Positions 1-6,658 of a stretch of DNA of 30,460 nt are shown in pieces. This DNA comes from Suilimivivens sp045586385. GTDB taxonomy: Bacteria > Bacillota > Clostridia > Lachnospirales > Lachnospiraceae. A model generated the notes under the pieces. It saw nothing but the letters and a program-made list of their open reading frames with translations, did no database searches and was not told the origin of the DNA. The stretch is taken from NCBI GenBank assembly GCA_045586385.1, contig JAZNAE010000024.1, forward strand, positions 1-30,460, written 5' to 3'. A program made the translations under genes and the position numbers. Within the stretch, counting starts at the first letter, position 1; the number at the start of each line of letters is the position of its first letter.

Positions 1-1899
1 TGGCAGATGGTACTTGAATTACAGAAAAAGGAACGTGAAGCAGGCGGCGTACTTGATATGGATACTAAGGTTGTATCTACTATCGTTTCTCATGGCCCCG
101 GCTACCTTGACAAATCCAAAGAAAAAATCGTTGGATTCCAGGCAGATAAGCCCTTCAAACGTTCTCTTCAGCCTTACGGCGGTATCAGAATGGCAGAAAA
201 AGCTTGTTCCGATAACGGATACGAAGTAGATCCTGAAATCAGTGAATTCTTCTCAACTCACAGAAAAACTCACAATGCAGGATGTTTCGATGCATACAAT
301 GCAGAAATGAGAGCTTGTCGTTCTTCTCATATCGTTACAGGTCTTCCTGATGCTTACGGACGTGGCCGTATCATCGGTGACTACAGAAGAGTTGCTCTTT
401 ACGGTATCGATTACTTAATCCAGGACAAACTTGCTCAGAAGGATTCTACAGGACGTGTTATGACAGATGACGTTATCCGTCTTCGTGAAGAAATCTCCGA
501 GCAGATCGTTGCATTAAAGCAGATGAAAGAAATGGCAGCTTCTTATGGTTGCGATATTTCCAAACCTGCTTCCAACGTTAAAGAAGCTATCCAGGCTACT
601 TACTTTGGTTATTTATGTGCAGTTAAGGAACAGAACGGTGCTGCTATGTCCCTCGGACGTACATCCACATTCCTTGATTGCTACGCAGAAAGAGATTTAG
701 CTAACGGAACATTTACAGAAACAGAAATCCAGGAATTCGTTGATCACTTCATCATGAAATTACGTTGCATCAAATTTGCTCGTACTCCTGAATACAACCA
801 GATTTTCGCTGGTGACCCTGTATGGGTAACAGAATCCTTAGCAGGTGTTGGTGTTGACGGACGTCACATGGTAACAAAGATGAGCTTCCGTTACTTACAC
901 ACATTAACAAACTTAGGTGCCAGCCCTGAACCTAACTTAACAGTTCTCTGGTCACCCAGACTTCCTGAAAACTTCAAGAGATACTGTGCTAAGATGTCCA
1001 TCTTAACATCTTCTATCCAGTATGAAAACGACGAACTTATGAGACCTGATCACAGCGACGATTATGGTATTGCTTGTTGTGTATCTTCCATGGTTATCGG
1101 TAAGGAAATGCAGTTCTTCGGAGCACGTGCTAACCTTGCAAAATGTTTACTTTACGCTTTAAACGGCGGTGTAGACGAAGTTACCAAGAAACAGGTTGGT
1201 CCTAAATATCGTCCTGTTGCAGGTGACGTTCTTGATTATGATGATGTTATGAGCAAATTCATCGACATGATCGAATGGCAGGCAGATGTATATGTAAATA
1301 CACTGAACATCATCCACTATATGCATGACAAATACTGCTATGAAAGAGCTGAAATGGCACTTCATGACAGAGATGTTAAGAGATACTTCGCAACAGGTGT
1401 TGCAGGTCTTTCCATCGTAGCTGACTCCTTATCAGCTATTAAGTATGCTAAGGTAGAAGTGATCAGAGATGAAGATGGCGTTATCGTTGACTTCAAGACA
1501 ACAGGTGACTTCCCTAAATACGGTAATGATGATGACCGTGTAGACAGCATTGCACAGGAAATCGTTTCAAAGTTTATGACAGCTATCAGAAGACATCATA
1601 CTTACAGAAACGGTATTCCTACAACCTCCATTCTTACCATTACTTCTAACGTAACATACGGTAAGGCAACAGGTAACACACCTGATGGACGTAAGAAAGG
1701 TCAGCCTTTCGCACCCGGTGCTAACCCGATGCACGGACGTGATACTCACGGTGCAGTAGCATCCTTATCTTCCGTAGCTAAGCTTCCTTTCAAGGATGCA
1801 CAGGATGGTATTTCCAATACCTTCACTATCATCCCCGGAGCACTCGGTAAAGAAGATCAGGTATTTGCCGGTGATATCGAAATCGACTTAAATAAATAA
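1..1899 (+). CDS. pflB: Pyruvate formate-lyase large chain, lacking the glycyl radical domain (5' end outside window)
   Basis: Converts pyruvate and CoA to acetyl-CoA and formate in the cytoplasm. The frame is open from base 1. Comparison with remembered E. coli PflB suggests that about 50 N-terminal residues lie before the window. PFL signatures are clear: 'TGLPDAYGRGRIIGDYRRVA', the adjacent catalytic cysteines in 'IACCVSSM' (codons at 1075-1080), 'HYMHDKYCYE' and 'GNTPDGR'. The adjacent Cys-Cys pair marks PFL rather than other glycyl radical enzymes. The chain ends 'IIPGALGKEDQVF' plus a short acidic tail, exactly where a normal PFL would continue into its C-terminal radical domain with the RVSGYAV loop. 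That domain is the separate gene at 2161. The enzyme is therefore split and should be inactive without the small partner. The matching activase gene is at 5569. Confidence 0.97.
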   Translation, partial: WQMVLELQKKEREAGGVLDMDTKVVSTIVSHGPGYLDKSKEKIVGFQADKPFKRSLQPYGGIRMAEKACSDNGYEVDPEISEFFSTHRKTHNAGCFDAYNAEMRACRSSHIVTGLPDAYGRGRIIGDYRRVALYGIDYLIQDKLAQKDSTGRVMTDDVIRLREEISEQIVALKQMKEMAASYGCDISKPASNVKEAIQATYFGYLCAVKEQNGAAMSLGRTSTFLDCYAERDLANGTFTETEIQEFVDHFIMKLRCIKFARTPEYNQIFAGDPVWVTESLAGVGVDGRHMVTKMSFRYLHTLTNLGASPEPNLTVLWSPRLPENFKRYCAKMSILTSSIQYENDELMRPDHSDDYGIACCVSSMVIGKEMQFFGARANLAKCLLYALNGGVDEVTKKQVGPKYRPVAGDVLDYDDVMSKFIDMIEWQADVYVNTLNIIHYMHDKYCYERAEMALHDRDVKRYFATGVAGLSIVADSLSAIKYAKVEVIRDEDGVIVDFKTTGDFPKYGNDDDRVDSIAQEIVSKFMTAIRRHHTYRNGIPTTSILTITSNVTYGKATGNTPDGRKKGQPFAPGANPMHGRDTHGAVASLSSVAKLPFKDAQDGISNTFTIIPGALGKEDQVFAGDIEIDLNK

Positions 1900-1935
1900 G
1901 ACTTAAACCATATTCATCTTCAAGGAGGTAACGCT

Positions 1936-2139
1936 ATGGACGAGAAAACAATGATTGATGACCTTGTGAAAATGCTGGATTCCGGCATGGCAATGGGTGT
2001 TGGGCATGTAAATGTTGACACAAATGCCGCAAGTGACAAATCAAAAGAAGTTCAGACCATGGGATGCTCAGATTGTTCCAGAACTCCTTTGGCATGCAGC
2101 GTTCCCACCTTGCAAGACGGATTAGACGATTTTCACTAA
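1936..2139 (+). CDS. 67-aa small protein resembling the start of the glycyl radical domain, with a Cys-rich tail
   Basis: It has a strong ribosome binding site (AAGGAGG at 1922-1928) and lies 36 bases after the PFL large chain and 21 bases before the radical-domain gene, so it is almost certainly co-expressed with both. Residues 7-30 (IDDLVKMLD.. to ..GHVNVDTN) align without gaps with residues 9-32 of the next gene (VDNLVSLLD.. to ..HHLNVNVL), about 9 of 24 identical by eye. After that the similarity stops: there is no RVSGY radical loop. Instead the tail has cysteines in GCSDCSRTPLAC (C-x2-C-x5-C). I do not recognise a named family. It may be a decayed or repurposed duplicate of the radical domain acting as an assembly factor, a placeholder for the open active site, or a metal- or redox-sensing subunit. 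These roles are inference. Confidence 0.85.
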   Translation: MDEKTMIDDLVKMLDSGMAMGVGHVNVDTNAASDKSKEVQTMGCSDCSRTPLACSVPTLQDGLDDFH

Positions 2140-2160
2140 ATAAATAGGAGGTAAATTATC

Positions 2161-2406
2161 ATGGCAGCAGTAAGTGCAGCACAGGTTGACAACCTGGTTT
2201 CATTATTAGATGGTTATTCAGTAAAAGGTGGACATCACCTTAACGTTAACGTATTAAACAGAGAAATGCTTTTAGATGCTCAGCAGCATCCTGAAAACTA
2301 TCCTCAGCTTACAATCCGTGTTTCCGGATACGCTGTTAACTTCATCAAGTTAACACCCGAACAGCAGGCTGACGTTATTTCCCGTACATTCCATGAATCC
2401 ATCTAA
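2161..2406 (+). CDS. Stand-alone glycyl radical domain, small subunit of split pyruvate formate-lyase
   Basis: An 81-aa protein matching the C-terminal end of normal PFL almost completely: 'LLDGYSVKGGHHLNVN', 'NREMLLDA', 'YPQLTIRVSGYAV' and 'EQQADVISRTFHESI'. The radical-bearing glycine is Gly56 in RVSGY. The ATG follows AGGAGG (2148-2153) at good spacing. In E. coli a free protein of this kind (YfiD/GrcA) is a spare part that repairs oxygen-cleaved PFL. Here the large chain has no radical domain of its own, so this protein should be a required subunit rather than a repair part. The activase at 5569 would install the radical. Nothing appears missing from the domain, and a strong terminator follows 28 bases after the stop. 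Confidence 0.96.
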   Translation: MAAVSAAQVDNLVSLLDGYSVKGGHHLNVNVLNREMLLDAQQHPENYPQLTIRVSGYAVNFIKLTPEQQADVISRTFHESI

Positions 2407-2434
2407 TTCGGACTCATAATGAAAAATGCATAGC

Positions 2435-2467
2435 AAAACTCCGGTTGAATCATCAACCGGAGTTTTT
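2435..2467 (+). terminator. Intrinsic terminator of the split PFL operon
   Basis: A perfect 13-bp stem (2436-2448 with 2453-2465, ATCA loop) is followed by a run of T. Four A bases precede it, so it may also stop the converging minus-strand XRE transcript. Confidence 0.93.
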
Positions 2468-2507
2468 AAATTCCAAATCTTCTATATTCCTCTTTTTATT
2501 CCCTTTT

Positions 2508-2738
2508 CTATTTGCTTGCTTCATCCTCTTTGGCATCTCTCTGAAATTCCATAATATCGCCCGGCTGGCAGTCCAGCACATCACATATTGCATTTAATGT
2601 GGAAAATCTGATTGCGCTGACCTTCCCTGTTTTTATATTGGAAAGATTAACATTTGCAATTCCTACTTTTTCCGCCAACTCATTTAATGACATTTTTCTG
2701 TCTGCCATCATTCTGTCTAACCTTAATATAATTGCCAT
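2508..2738 (-). CDS. Small XRE-type helix-turn-helix regulator (YozG-like)
   Basis: A 76-aa Cro/CI-type DNA-binding protein that is almost only an HTH domain: 'MSLNELAEKVGIANVNLSNI' is the HTH core, and 'FSTLNAICDVLDCQPGDIME' is the usual end of this small class. The start follows GGAGGTG. It lies 14 bases downstream of the DUF2975-like membrane protein gene, and this pairing recurs widely in Firmicutes. The likely role is control of its own operon; a palindrome covers the operon's -10 box at 3361-3373. The signal is unknown. Orientation converges on the PFL operon, so direct control of PFL is possible but unsupported. Confidence 0.88.
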   Translation of the reverse strand: MAIILRLDRMMADRKMSLNELAEKVGIANVNLSNIKTGKVSAIRFSTLNAICDVLDCQPGDIMEFQRDAKEDEASK

Positions 2739-2752
2739 AGCACACCTCCATA

Positions 2753-3343
2753 TTATAATGTCTCATCGGACAGTTTCTGAAGTTCACAACCATATTCAAA
2801 GATATGCAATACACACCAAAGTGCAAGTCCTGTAATTAAACCAATCAACAAACTATTCAAAACTGAAATAACTGTAATAATGATAAATACAATTTTTAAA
2901 TCTTTAATGATTGACGGTACAAAAGGAGAGTAACTTTCTCTAAGATCTTTAAATACCTTTCCAATCAGATGGAAGATTGCCGCAAGCCCAAACAAAATGA
3001 ATCCACCTGTCGCAATGTATGCCACAAAAACATAAGCGGTATATCCGTTTTCCAGTATGTCCCTTGCCATCTCAGCGCTCATTCCTCCAAACACTTCGCT
3101 TATCCCAACTGTACCGTTACTTATCTCATTTGCCATTTGTTCATTAATCTGGTTTGCAGTTGCAAGACATATAATTCCTGCCAAAATAATAAGTACGCCC
3201 ATTACAATGCAAAAGATCTTTGCAATATTTGTGACTAATAACACTTTCTTACTTGTTTTTTGAATTTTTTCAATTATCTGCTGATTCATAATTTTATCCC
3301 TCATCTCTTTCATTTTTACTTTTATTTTGTTTTTCGGTTGCAT
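2753..3343 (-). CDS. DUF2975-like integral membrane protein
   Basis: A 196-aa protein with about four hydrophobic segments, at roughly residues 43-63, 106-128, 145-165 and 165-182. The extracytoplasmic loop between the first two contains 'FGGMSAEMARDILENGY'. The length, topology and adjacent small XRE gene match the DUF2975 family, whose function is not known. Two starts are possible. The ATG at 3343 has AAGGG close upstream. An ATG at 3289 (MNQQII, 178 aa) has GAGGG at better spacing and begins nearer to where relatives usually start. I give the longer form. It is transcribed with the downstream HTH gene from the promoter at 3365-3393. Confidence 0.75.
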   Translation of the reverse strand: MQPKNKIKVKMKEMRDKIMNQQIIEKIQKTSKKVLLVTNIAKIFCIVMGVLIILAGIICLATANQINEQMANEISNGTVGISEVFGGMSAEMARDILENGYTAYVFVAYIATGGFILFGLAAIFHLIGKVFKDLRESYSPFVPSIIKDLKIVFIIITVISVLNSLLIGLITGLALWCVLHIFEYGCELQKLSDETL

Positions 3344-3360
3344 GCATTTCCCTTTGATGA

Positions 3361-3393
3361 TGTTATCATAACACTTGAAAATATGTTTGTCAA
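3361..3393 (-). promoter_or_regulatory. SigA-type promoter with palindromic operator for the DUF2975-XRE operon
   Basis: On the minus strand TTGACA (3388-3393) and TATGAT (3365-3370) are separated by 17 bases. A perfect 13-base palindrome, TGTTATCATAACA (3361-3373), covers the whole -10 box, as expected for a repressor that blocks polymerase. The XRE protein of this operon is the obvious candidate binder (inference). Confidence 0.8.
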
Positions 3394-3447
3394 TACATTT
3401 TTAATGTTTTTCGTTAAATTTATTATTTTTATCATTTTTATCCTATC

Positions 3448-3491
3448 AAAAAACTGCCGCATTCACGACCCATTGTCGTTTATGCGGCAGT
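3448..3491 (-). terminator. Intrinsic terminator of the LacI-sensor/GGDEF gene
   Basis: The stem pairs 3453-3462 with 3482-3491 (ACTGCCGCAT) and continues inward as ACGAC/GTCGT at 3465-3479. On the minus strand it runs into a T tract. It begins 17 bases after the stop codon of the GGDEF gene. Confidence 0.92.
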
Positions 3492-3507
3492 CTCTCTGCA
3501 CCTATTC

Positions 3508-5397
3508 TTATTCTTTATTGCTTTCCGTTTTCAGCTGTCCCTTCTCTGCCTTTTTACTTTTTTTCTGCATATACATTCTTTTATCTGCCATTTGTATACA
3601 TGCCATAAGCGGAAGGTTCTTCTCTTCATTGATACAGCAAATTCCTAAACTGGCCCCAAATGGATATGGCTTTTGTACACGCTTTTCTTCCTCCAAGATT
3701 GCTGTACTAAAAATACGGGGAAAGTTCAAATGACGATCTCTGTTCTCCGATACGAGAAGTATCGTAAATTCGTCTCCGCCGATTCGTGCACATATCTCAT
3801 CTTTACCGACAAGCTCTTTCATTACCTTTGCAAGACGTAACAATGCATCATCGCCTTCTGCATGCCCAAAATTATCATTAATATATTTCAGCCCATCCAT
3901 ATCAATACTGACAATACTCAAATATCGCCCGTCTTCATTGGTTTCATCATATAATTCCCTTAATTTATTTTCATAACCTCTTCTGTTATAAATTCCGGTT
4001 AAAGGATCAAGCATATAAATCTTTTTAATCTCTTCCAAACCGAGTACTTCCCGATGCATCGCTGCATCTTCAATCGCATTTGCCAGAACCACAAGATATG
4101 CCTGCAAATATGCATCCGGCCATTTATCCTCGTCGAATTGAACTACCACATAGCCAAAACACTTACTCTTATGATGAATCGAAAATAGCATATAGGCTTG
4201 CGGCTCATCAGCAGACAAAAACTCCTCCGGCAACAGCTCCGCCCTTGAGAACATCGTCTCGCATTCGGTCGCTCTTTGATTCACCGAAAATATCCTTTTC
4301 AATATCATATTCTTCGAATAATATTTATTTTCTTCTCTGCTTTCTTCATCGCAAAGACAAACATAAATCTTATTAAAGTCTATGTAACGTGAATAATTTT
4401 CAGCAATTCGCAAATATTCCTTTTCTTCATAAGTTCCTTGAAGCTCGGTATTCATAAAAACAATTCTCTGAATTTGCGTATGCTGCACATAAATTTTCCG
4501 TGACATCTCCGGCCACTCTCTATATTCTTCCTGCTCTCCGCAACTGCAACTCTTTCTGAATATCAACTCTGTTTGTACTTTTTCTACTCTCTGCTGCTCT
4601 TTTCCATTACATACATTATCTATCATTTCCACTGCTTTGGCAGCCATTCTACTAAAAGGTACATTAATCGTGGTTAAGGAAGGAATATATAATCTGGCCT
4701 CTTCCAAATTGTCATATCCGGATACACAAACATCCTCCGGAATGGAAACTCCTCTTTTTTCCAACTCCTCGCAAATAGAAAGGGCCATAAAATCATTGGA
4801 ACAGATAATTGCTTGTGGATACTTTTCGCGACCATCCATAAACCAATCTACTGCTTCTTTTCCTTTGTCCCTCCAATAATTTCCTTGGAAAATCATATGG
4901 TCGGTAACACCGATTCCTACTTCCTCCATGACATTCAAGAATCCCTGGTAGCGATCCTGCGCATCCCGATACTCCTTCTTTCCTTTCATGAAACAAATAT
5001 CACGAAAACCATGGTCATAAACAAAATGCCGTGTAACATCCTCCATGGCTTTGACATCGTCCGCTAATATATTATAAAAAAAGTCATTTGGTGTTCTCAG
5101 ATATACCACAGGACATTTCGCCTCTGCCTTCAGACGTTTCTCAACCACTGAACCCATACCAACTATATCAAAGGTATCATCACAAACAATAATTCCGTCC
5201 AGTGTTTCGAAATCAGGAATTTCAATCATCCCCATTTCTCCTTGGGCATACATAATATCATCACTGTACAAACCATATGATGCAAAAACCAAAACATCAT
5301 AATTTAATTCTTTCGCTTTCGCGAAAATTGCCTTCAATACAACCCTCTGGTATGTTGCGCCTGCCTCTCCAATAAACACTCCGATTCGCCTTCTCAT
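3508..5397 (-). CDS. Cytoplasmic LacI-type ligand sensor fused to a diguanylate cyclase (GGDEF)
   Basis: A 629-aa soluble protein. Residues 1-285 form a LacI/PBP1-type sugar-binding fold ('RIGVFIGEAGATYQ', 'DRYQGFLNVM', 'AIICSNDFMALSICEELEKR', 'VSGYDNLEEARLYIPSLTTI'), but the DNA-binding HTH that normally precedes it is absent and there is no signal peptide or membrane segment. Residues about 300-450 look like a GAF-like spacer. Residues 460-610 are a GGDEF domain with 'DPLTGIYNRRGYE' and an intact GGDEF at 540-544, so c-di-GMP synthesis is expected. The product-inhibition RxxD motif is missing: the positions read G and E. The start follows GGAGGG. The gene is divergent from pflA, sharing a 171-bp region. 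It probably turns an intracellular metabolite level into c-di-GMP; the ligand is unknown. Confidence 0.93.
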   Translation of the reverse strand: MRRRIGVFIGEAGATYQRVVLKAIFAKAKELNYDVLVFASYGLYSDDIMYAQGEMGMIEIPDFETLDGIIVCDDTFDIVGMGSVVEKRLKAEAKCPVVYLRTPNDFFYNILADDVKAMEDVTRHFVYDHGFRDICFMKGKKEYRDAQDRYQGFLNVMEEVGIGVTDHMIFQGNYWRDKGKEAVDWFMDGREKYPQAIICSNDFMALSICEELEKRGVSIPEDVCVSGYDNLEEARLYIPSLTTINVPFSRMAAKAVEMIDNVCNGKEQQRVEKVQTELIFRKSCSCGEQEEYREWPEMSRKIYVQHTQIQRIVFMNTELQGTYEEKEYLRIAENYSRYIDFNKIYVCLCDEESREENKYYSKNMILKRIFSVNQRATECETMFSRAELLPEEFLSADEPQAYMLFSIHHKSKCFGYVVVQFDEDKWPDAYLQAYLVVLANAIEDAAMHREVLGLEEIKKIYMLDPLTGIYNRRGYENKLRELYDETNEDGRYLSIVSIDMDGLKYINDNFGHAEGDDALLRLAKVMKELVGKDEICARIGGDEFTILLVSENRDRHLNFPRIFSTAILEEEKRVQKPYPFGASLGICCINEEKNLPLMACIQMADKRMYMQKKSKKAEKGQLKTESNKE

Positions 5398-5430
5398 CTG
5401 TAACCCTCCAAAAAAGAACCCCTTAATGTA

Positions 5431-5459
5431 ATTTTACTCTTATTAAAAAAGAATTACAA
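5431..5459 (-). promoter_or_regulatory. Candidate promoter of the LacI-sensor/GGDEF gene
   Basis: On the minus strand TTGTAA (5454-5459) and TAAAAT (5431-5436) are 17 bases apart, about 34 bases upstream of the start codon. Read by eye only. Confidence 0.6.
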
Positions 5460-5485
5460 CCGCTATTTCCCATATCCATGATTTA

Positions 5486-5514
5486 TTGGCAAATATGCTT
5501 TTTTTTGATATACT
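5486..5514 (+). promoter_or_regulatory. SigA-type promoter of pflA
   Basis: TTGGCA (5486-5491) and TATACT (5509-5514) are separated by 17 bases, and an AGAGGAG ribosome binding site follows before the ATG at 5569. pflA thus has its own promoter, apart from the PFL subunits upstream. Confidence 0.8.
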
Positions 5515-5568
5515 ATATTTGTTTATTATGATGATAAATTAAATAAACATTTTTGAGAGGAGTTTTTT

Positions 5569-6324
5569 ATGCAAGGCAGAATTCATTCTTTAGAAAGTTT
5601 CGGAACCGTTGATGGCCCCGGCACAAGATTTGTCGTCTTTGTACAAGGTTGCCCCATGCGCTGTGCATACTGCCACAACCCTGATACATGGGCAATGAAC
5701 GGCGGCACATTAATGGACCCCGAATCTATTTACGAACAATACAAAAGAAATGAAAGTTTTTATAAAAATGGCGGAATCACCGTAACAGGCGGTGAACCCC
5801 TTATGCAGATTGACTTTTTAATTGACTTATTTACCATCGCCAAAAAGGATAATGTTCATACTTGTATCGACACTTCCGGCATCGCTTATAATGAAAGCAA
5901 CGCTCCGCTTATCGAAAAGTTAGATAAACTCATGGCGTTAACAGATTTGGTTATGCTTGATATCAAACACATTGACCCCGAAAAGCACATGGATTTGACC
6001 GCACAACCCAACGCGCAAATTCTTGCTTTTGCCAAATATTTAAATGAAAAAAACGTAGATATGTGGATTCGTCACGTAGTAGTTCCCGGTCTTACGGACG
6101 ATGACAAATACCTTTTTGATTTAGGTTATTTCATCGGACAGTTTTCCAACTTAAAAGCATTGGATGTACTTCCCTATCACACAATGGGTGAAAACAAATA
6201 TGAAAAACTTGGTATGACTTATAAACTGTCCGGCGTTCCTGCTATGGACAAGAAAAAAGTAGTGGAAAAGAAAGAAATAATTCTAGACGGAATCCGCAAA
6301 CGCCGCAAGGAAATGGCTTCGTAA
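5569..6324 (+). CDS. pflA: Pyruvate formate-lyase activating enzyme (radical SAM)
   Basis: Uses S-adenosylmethionine and a reduced [4Fe-4S] cluster to abstract a hydrogen from the radical glycine of PFL, here expected to be Gly56 of the small subunit. The 251-aa length is normal for PflA. Visible features are the cluster motif C28-x3-C32-x2-C35 in 'GCPMRCAYCHNP', the SAM-contacting 'TGGEP' (73-77), 'CIDTSG', 'DLVMLDIKHID' and the C-terminal 'LPYHTMGENKYEKLGM'. It lies 3.2 kb from the PFL genes instead of next to them, with three minus-strand genes between. A ferredoxin gene follows 111 bases later. The ATG follows GAGAGGAG. In a split enzyme the activase may act on the free radical domain without having to pull it out of the large chain (inference). 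Confidence 0.97.
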   Translation: MQGRIHSLESFGTVDGPGTRFVVFVQGCPMRCAYCHNPDTWAMNGGTLMDPESIYEQYKRNESFYKNGGITVTGGEPLMQIDFLIDLFTIAKKDNVHTCIDTSGIAYNESNAPLIEKLDKLMALTDLVMLDIKHIDPEKHMDLTAQPNAQILAFAKYLNEKNVDMWIRHVVVPGLTDDDKYLFDLGYFIGQFSNLKALDVLPYHTMGENKYEKLGMTYKLSGVPAMDKKKVVEKKEIILDGIRKRRKEMAS

Positions 6325-6362
6325 GATACTATTTTTATTTGTTAAATTTTTATCGTTATGAC

Positions 6363-6391
6363 TTGTATTCTCTATTCATTTATATTAAAAT
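6363..6391 (+). promoter_or_regulatory. Weak candidate promoter before the ferredoxin gene
   Basis: TTGTAT (6363-6368) and TAAAAT (6386-6391) are 17 bases apart. The -35 match is poor, so the ferredoxin could instead be expressed by readthrough from pflA; no terminator is seen between them. Confidence 0.35.
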
Positions 6392-6435
6392 AGAAAATAG
6401 AATTAATAAGCAAAACATTTAAGGAGGATAATATT

Positions 6436-6606
6436 ATGGCTTACGTAATTAGTGATGCTTGCATTTCTTGTGGTGCTTGTGCAGGACAGTGTCCCGTTGG
6501 CGCTATTTCCGAAGGAGACGGCAAATTTGAAATCGATGCTAATACATGCATTAACTGTGGTTCTTGTGCAGGCGGATGTCCTGTTGGAGCTATTTCCGAA
6601 GAATAA
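6436..6606 (+). CDS. 2[4Fe-4S] clostridial-type ferredoxin
   Basis: A 56-aa electron carrier, complete though short. It has two cluster motifs, C9-x2-C12-x2-C15-x3-C19-P and C38-x2-C41-x2-C44-x3-C48-P, each followed by VGAISE, showing the usual internal duplication. The ATG follows AAGGAGG at 6421-6427. It lies just after pflA on the same strand and ends in its own strong terminator. Ferredoxins of this type carry low-potential electrons from pyruvate and hydrogen metabolism. A role in reducing the PflA cluster is a reasonable inference from position, not shown by sequence. Confidence 0.96.
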   Translation: MAYVISDACISCGACAGQCPVGAISEGDGKFEIDANTCINCGSCAGGCPVGAISEE

Positions 6607-6628
6607 ATTTCACAAGTATTTAGCTAAG

Positions 6629-6658
6629 GCGTTCAATCATAAGATTGAACGCTTTTTT
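6629..6658 (+). terminator. Intrinsic terminator of pflA-ferredoxin, overlapping the end of the MerR gene
   Basis: A perfect 10-bp stem (GCGTTCAATC 6629-6638 with 6643-6652, loop ATAA) is followed by six T. The stop codon of the converging MerR-like gene (6637-6639) lies at the stem-loop junction, so the hairpin is also coding sequence. There is no T tract for the minus direction. Confidence 0.93.

Noticed and set aside
1897..2160. The split PFL as a simple frameshift or sequencing error
   Set aside because: All parts are in one frame, there are three separate stops, each small gene has a strong correctly spaced ribosome binding site, and an extra 67-aa gene lies between. A single error cannot produce this.
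3260..3733. 157-codon plus-strand open frame rich in Phe and Ile
   Set aside because: It runs through an A/T-rich spacer and the GGDEF terminator hairpin, opposite two real genes; composition reflects base bias.
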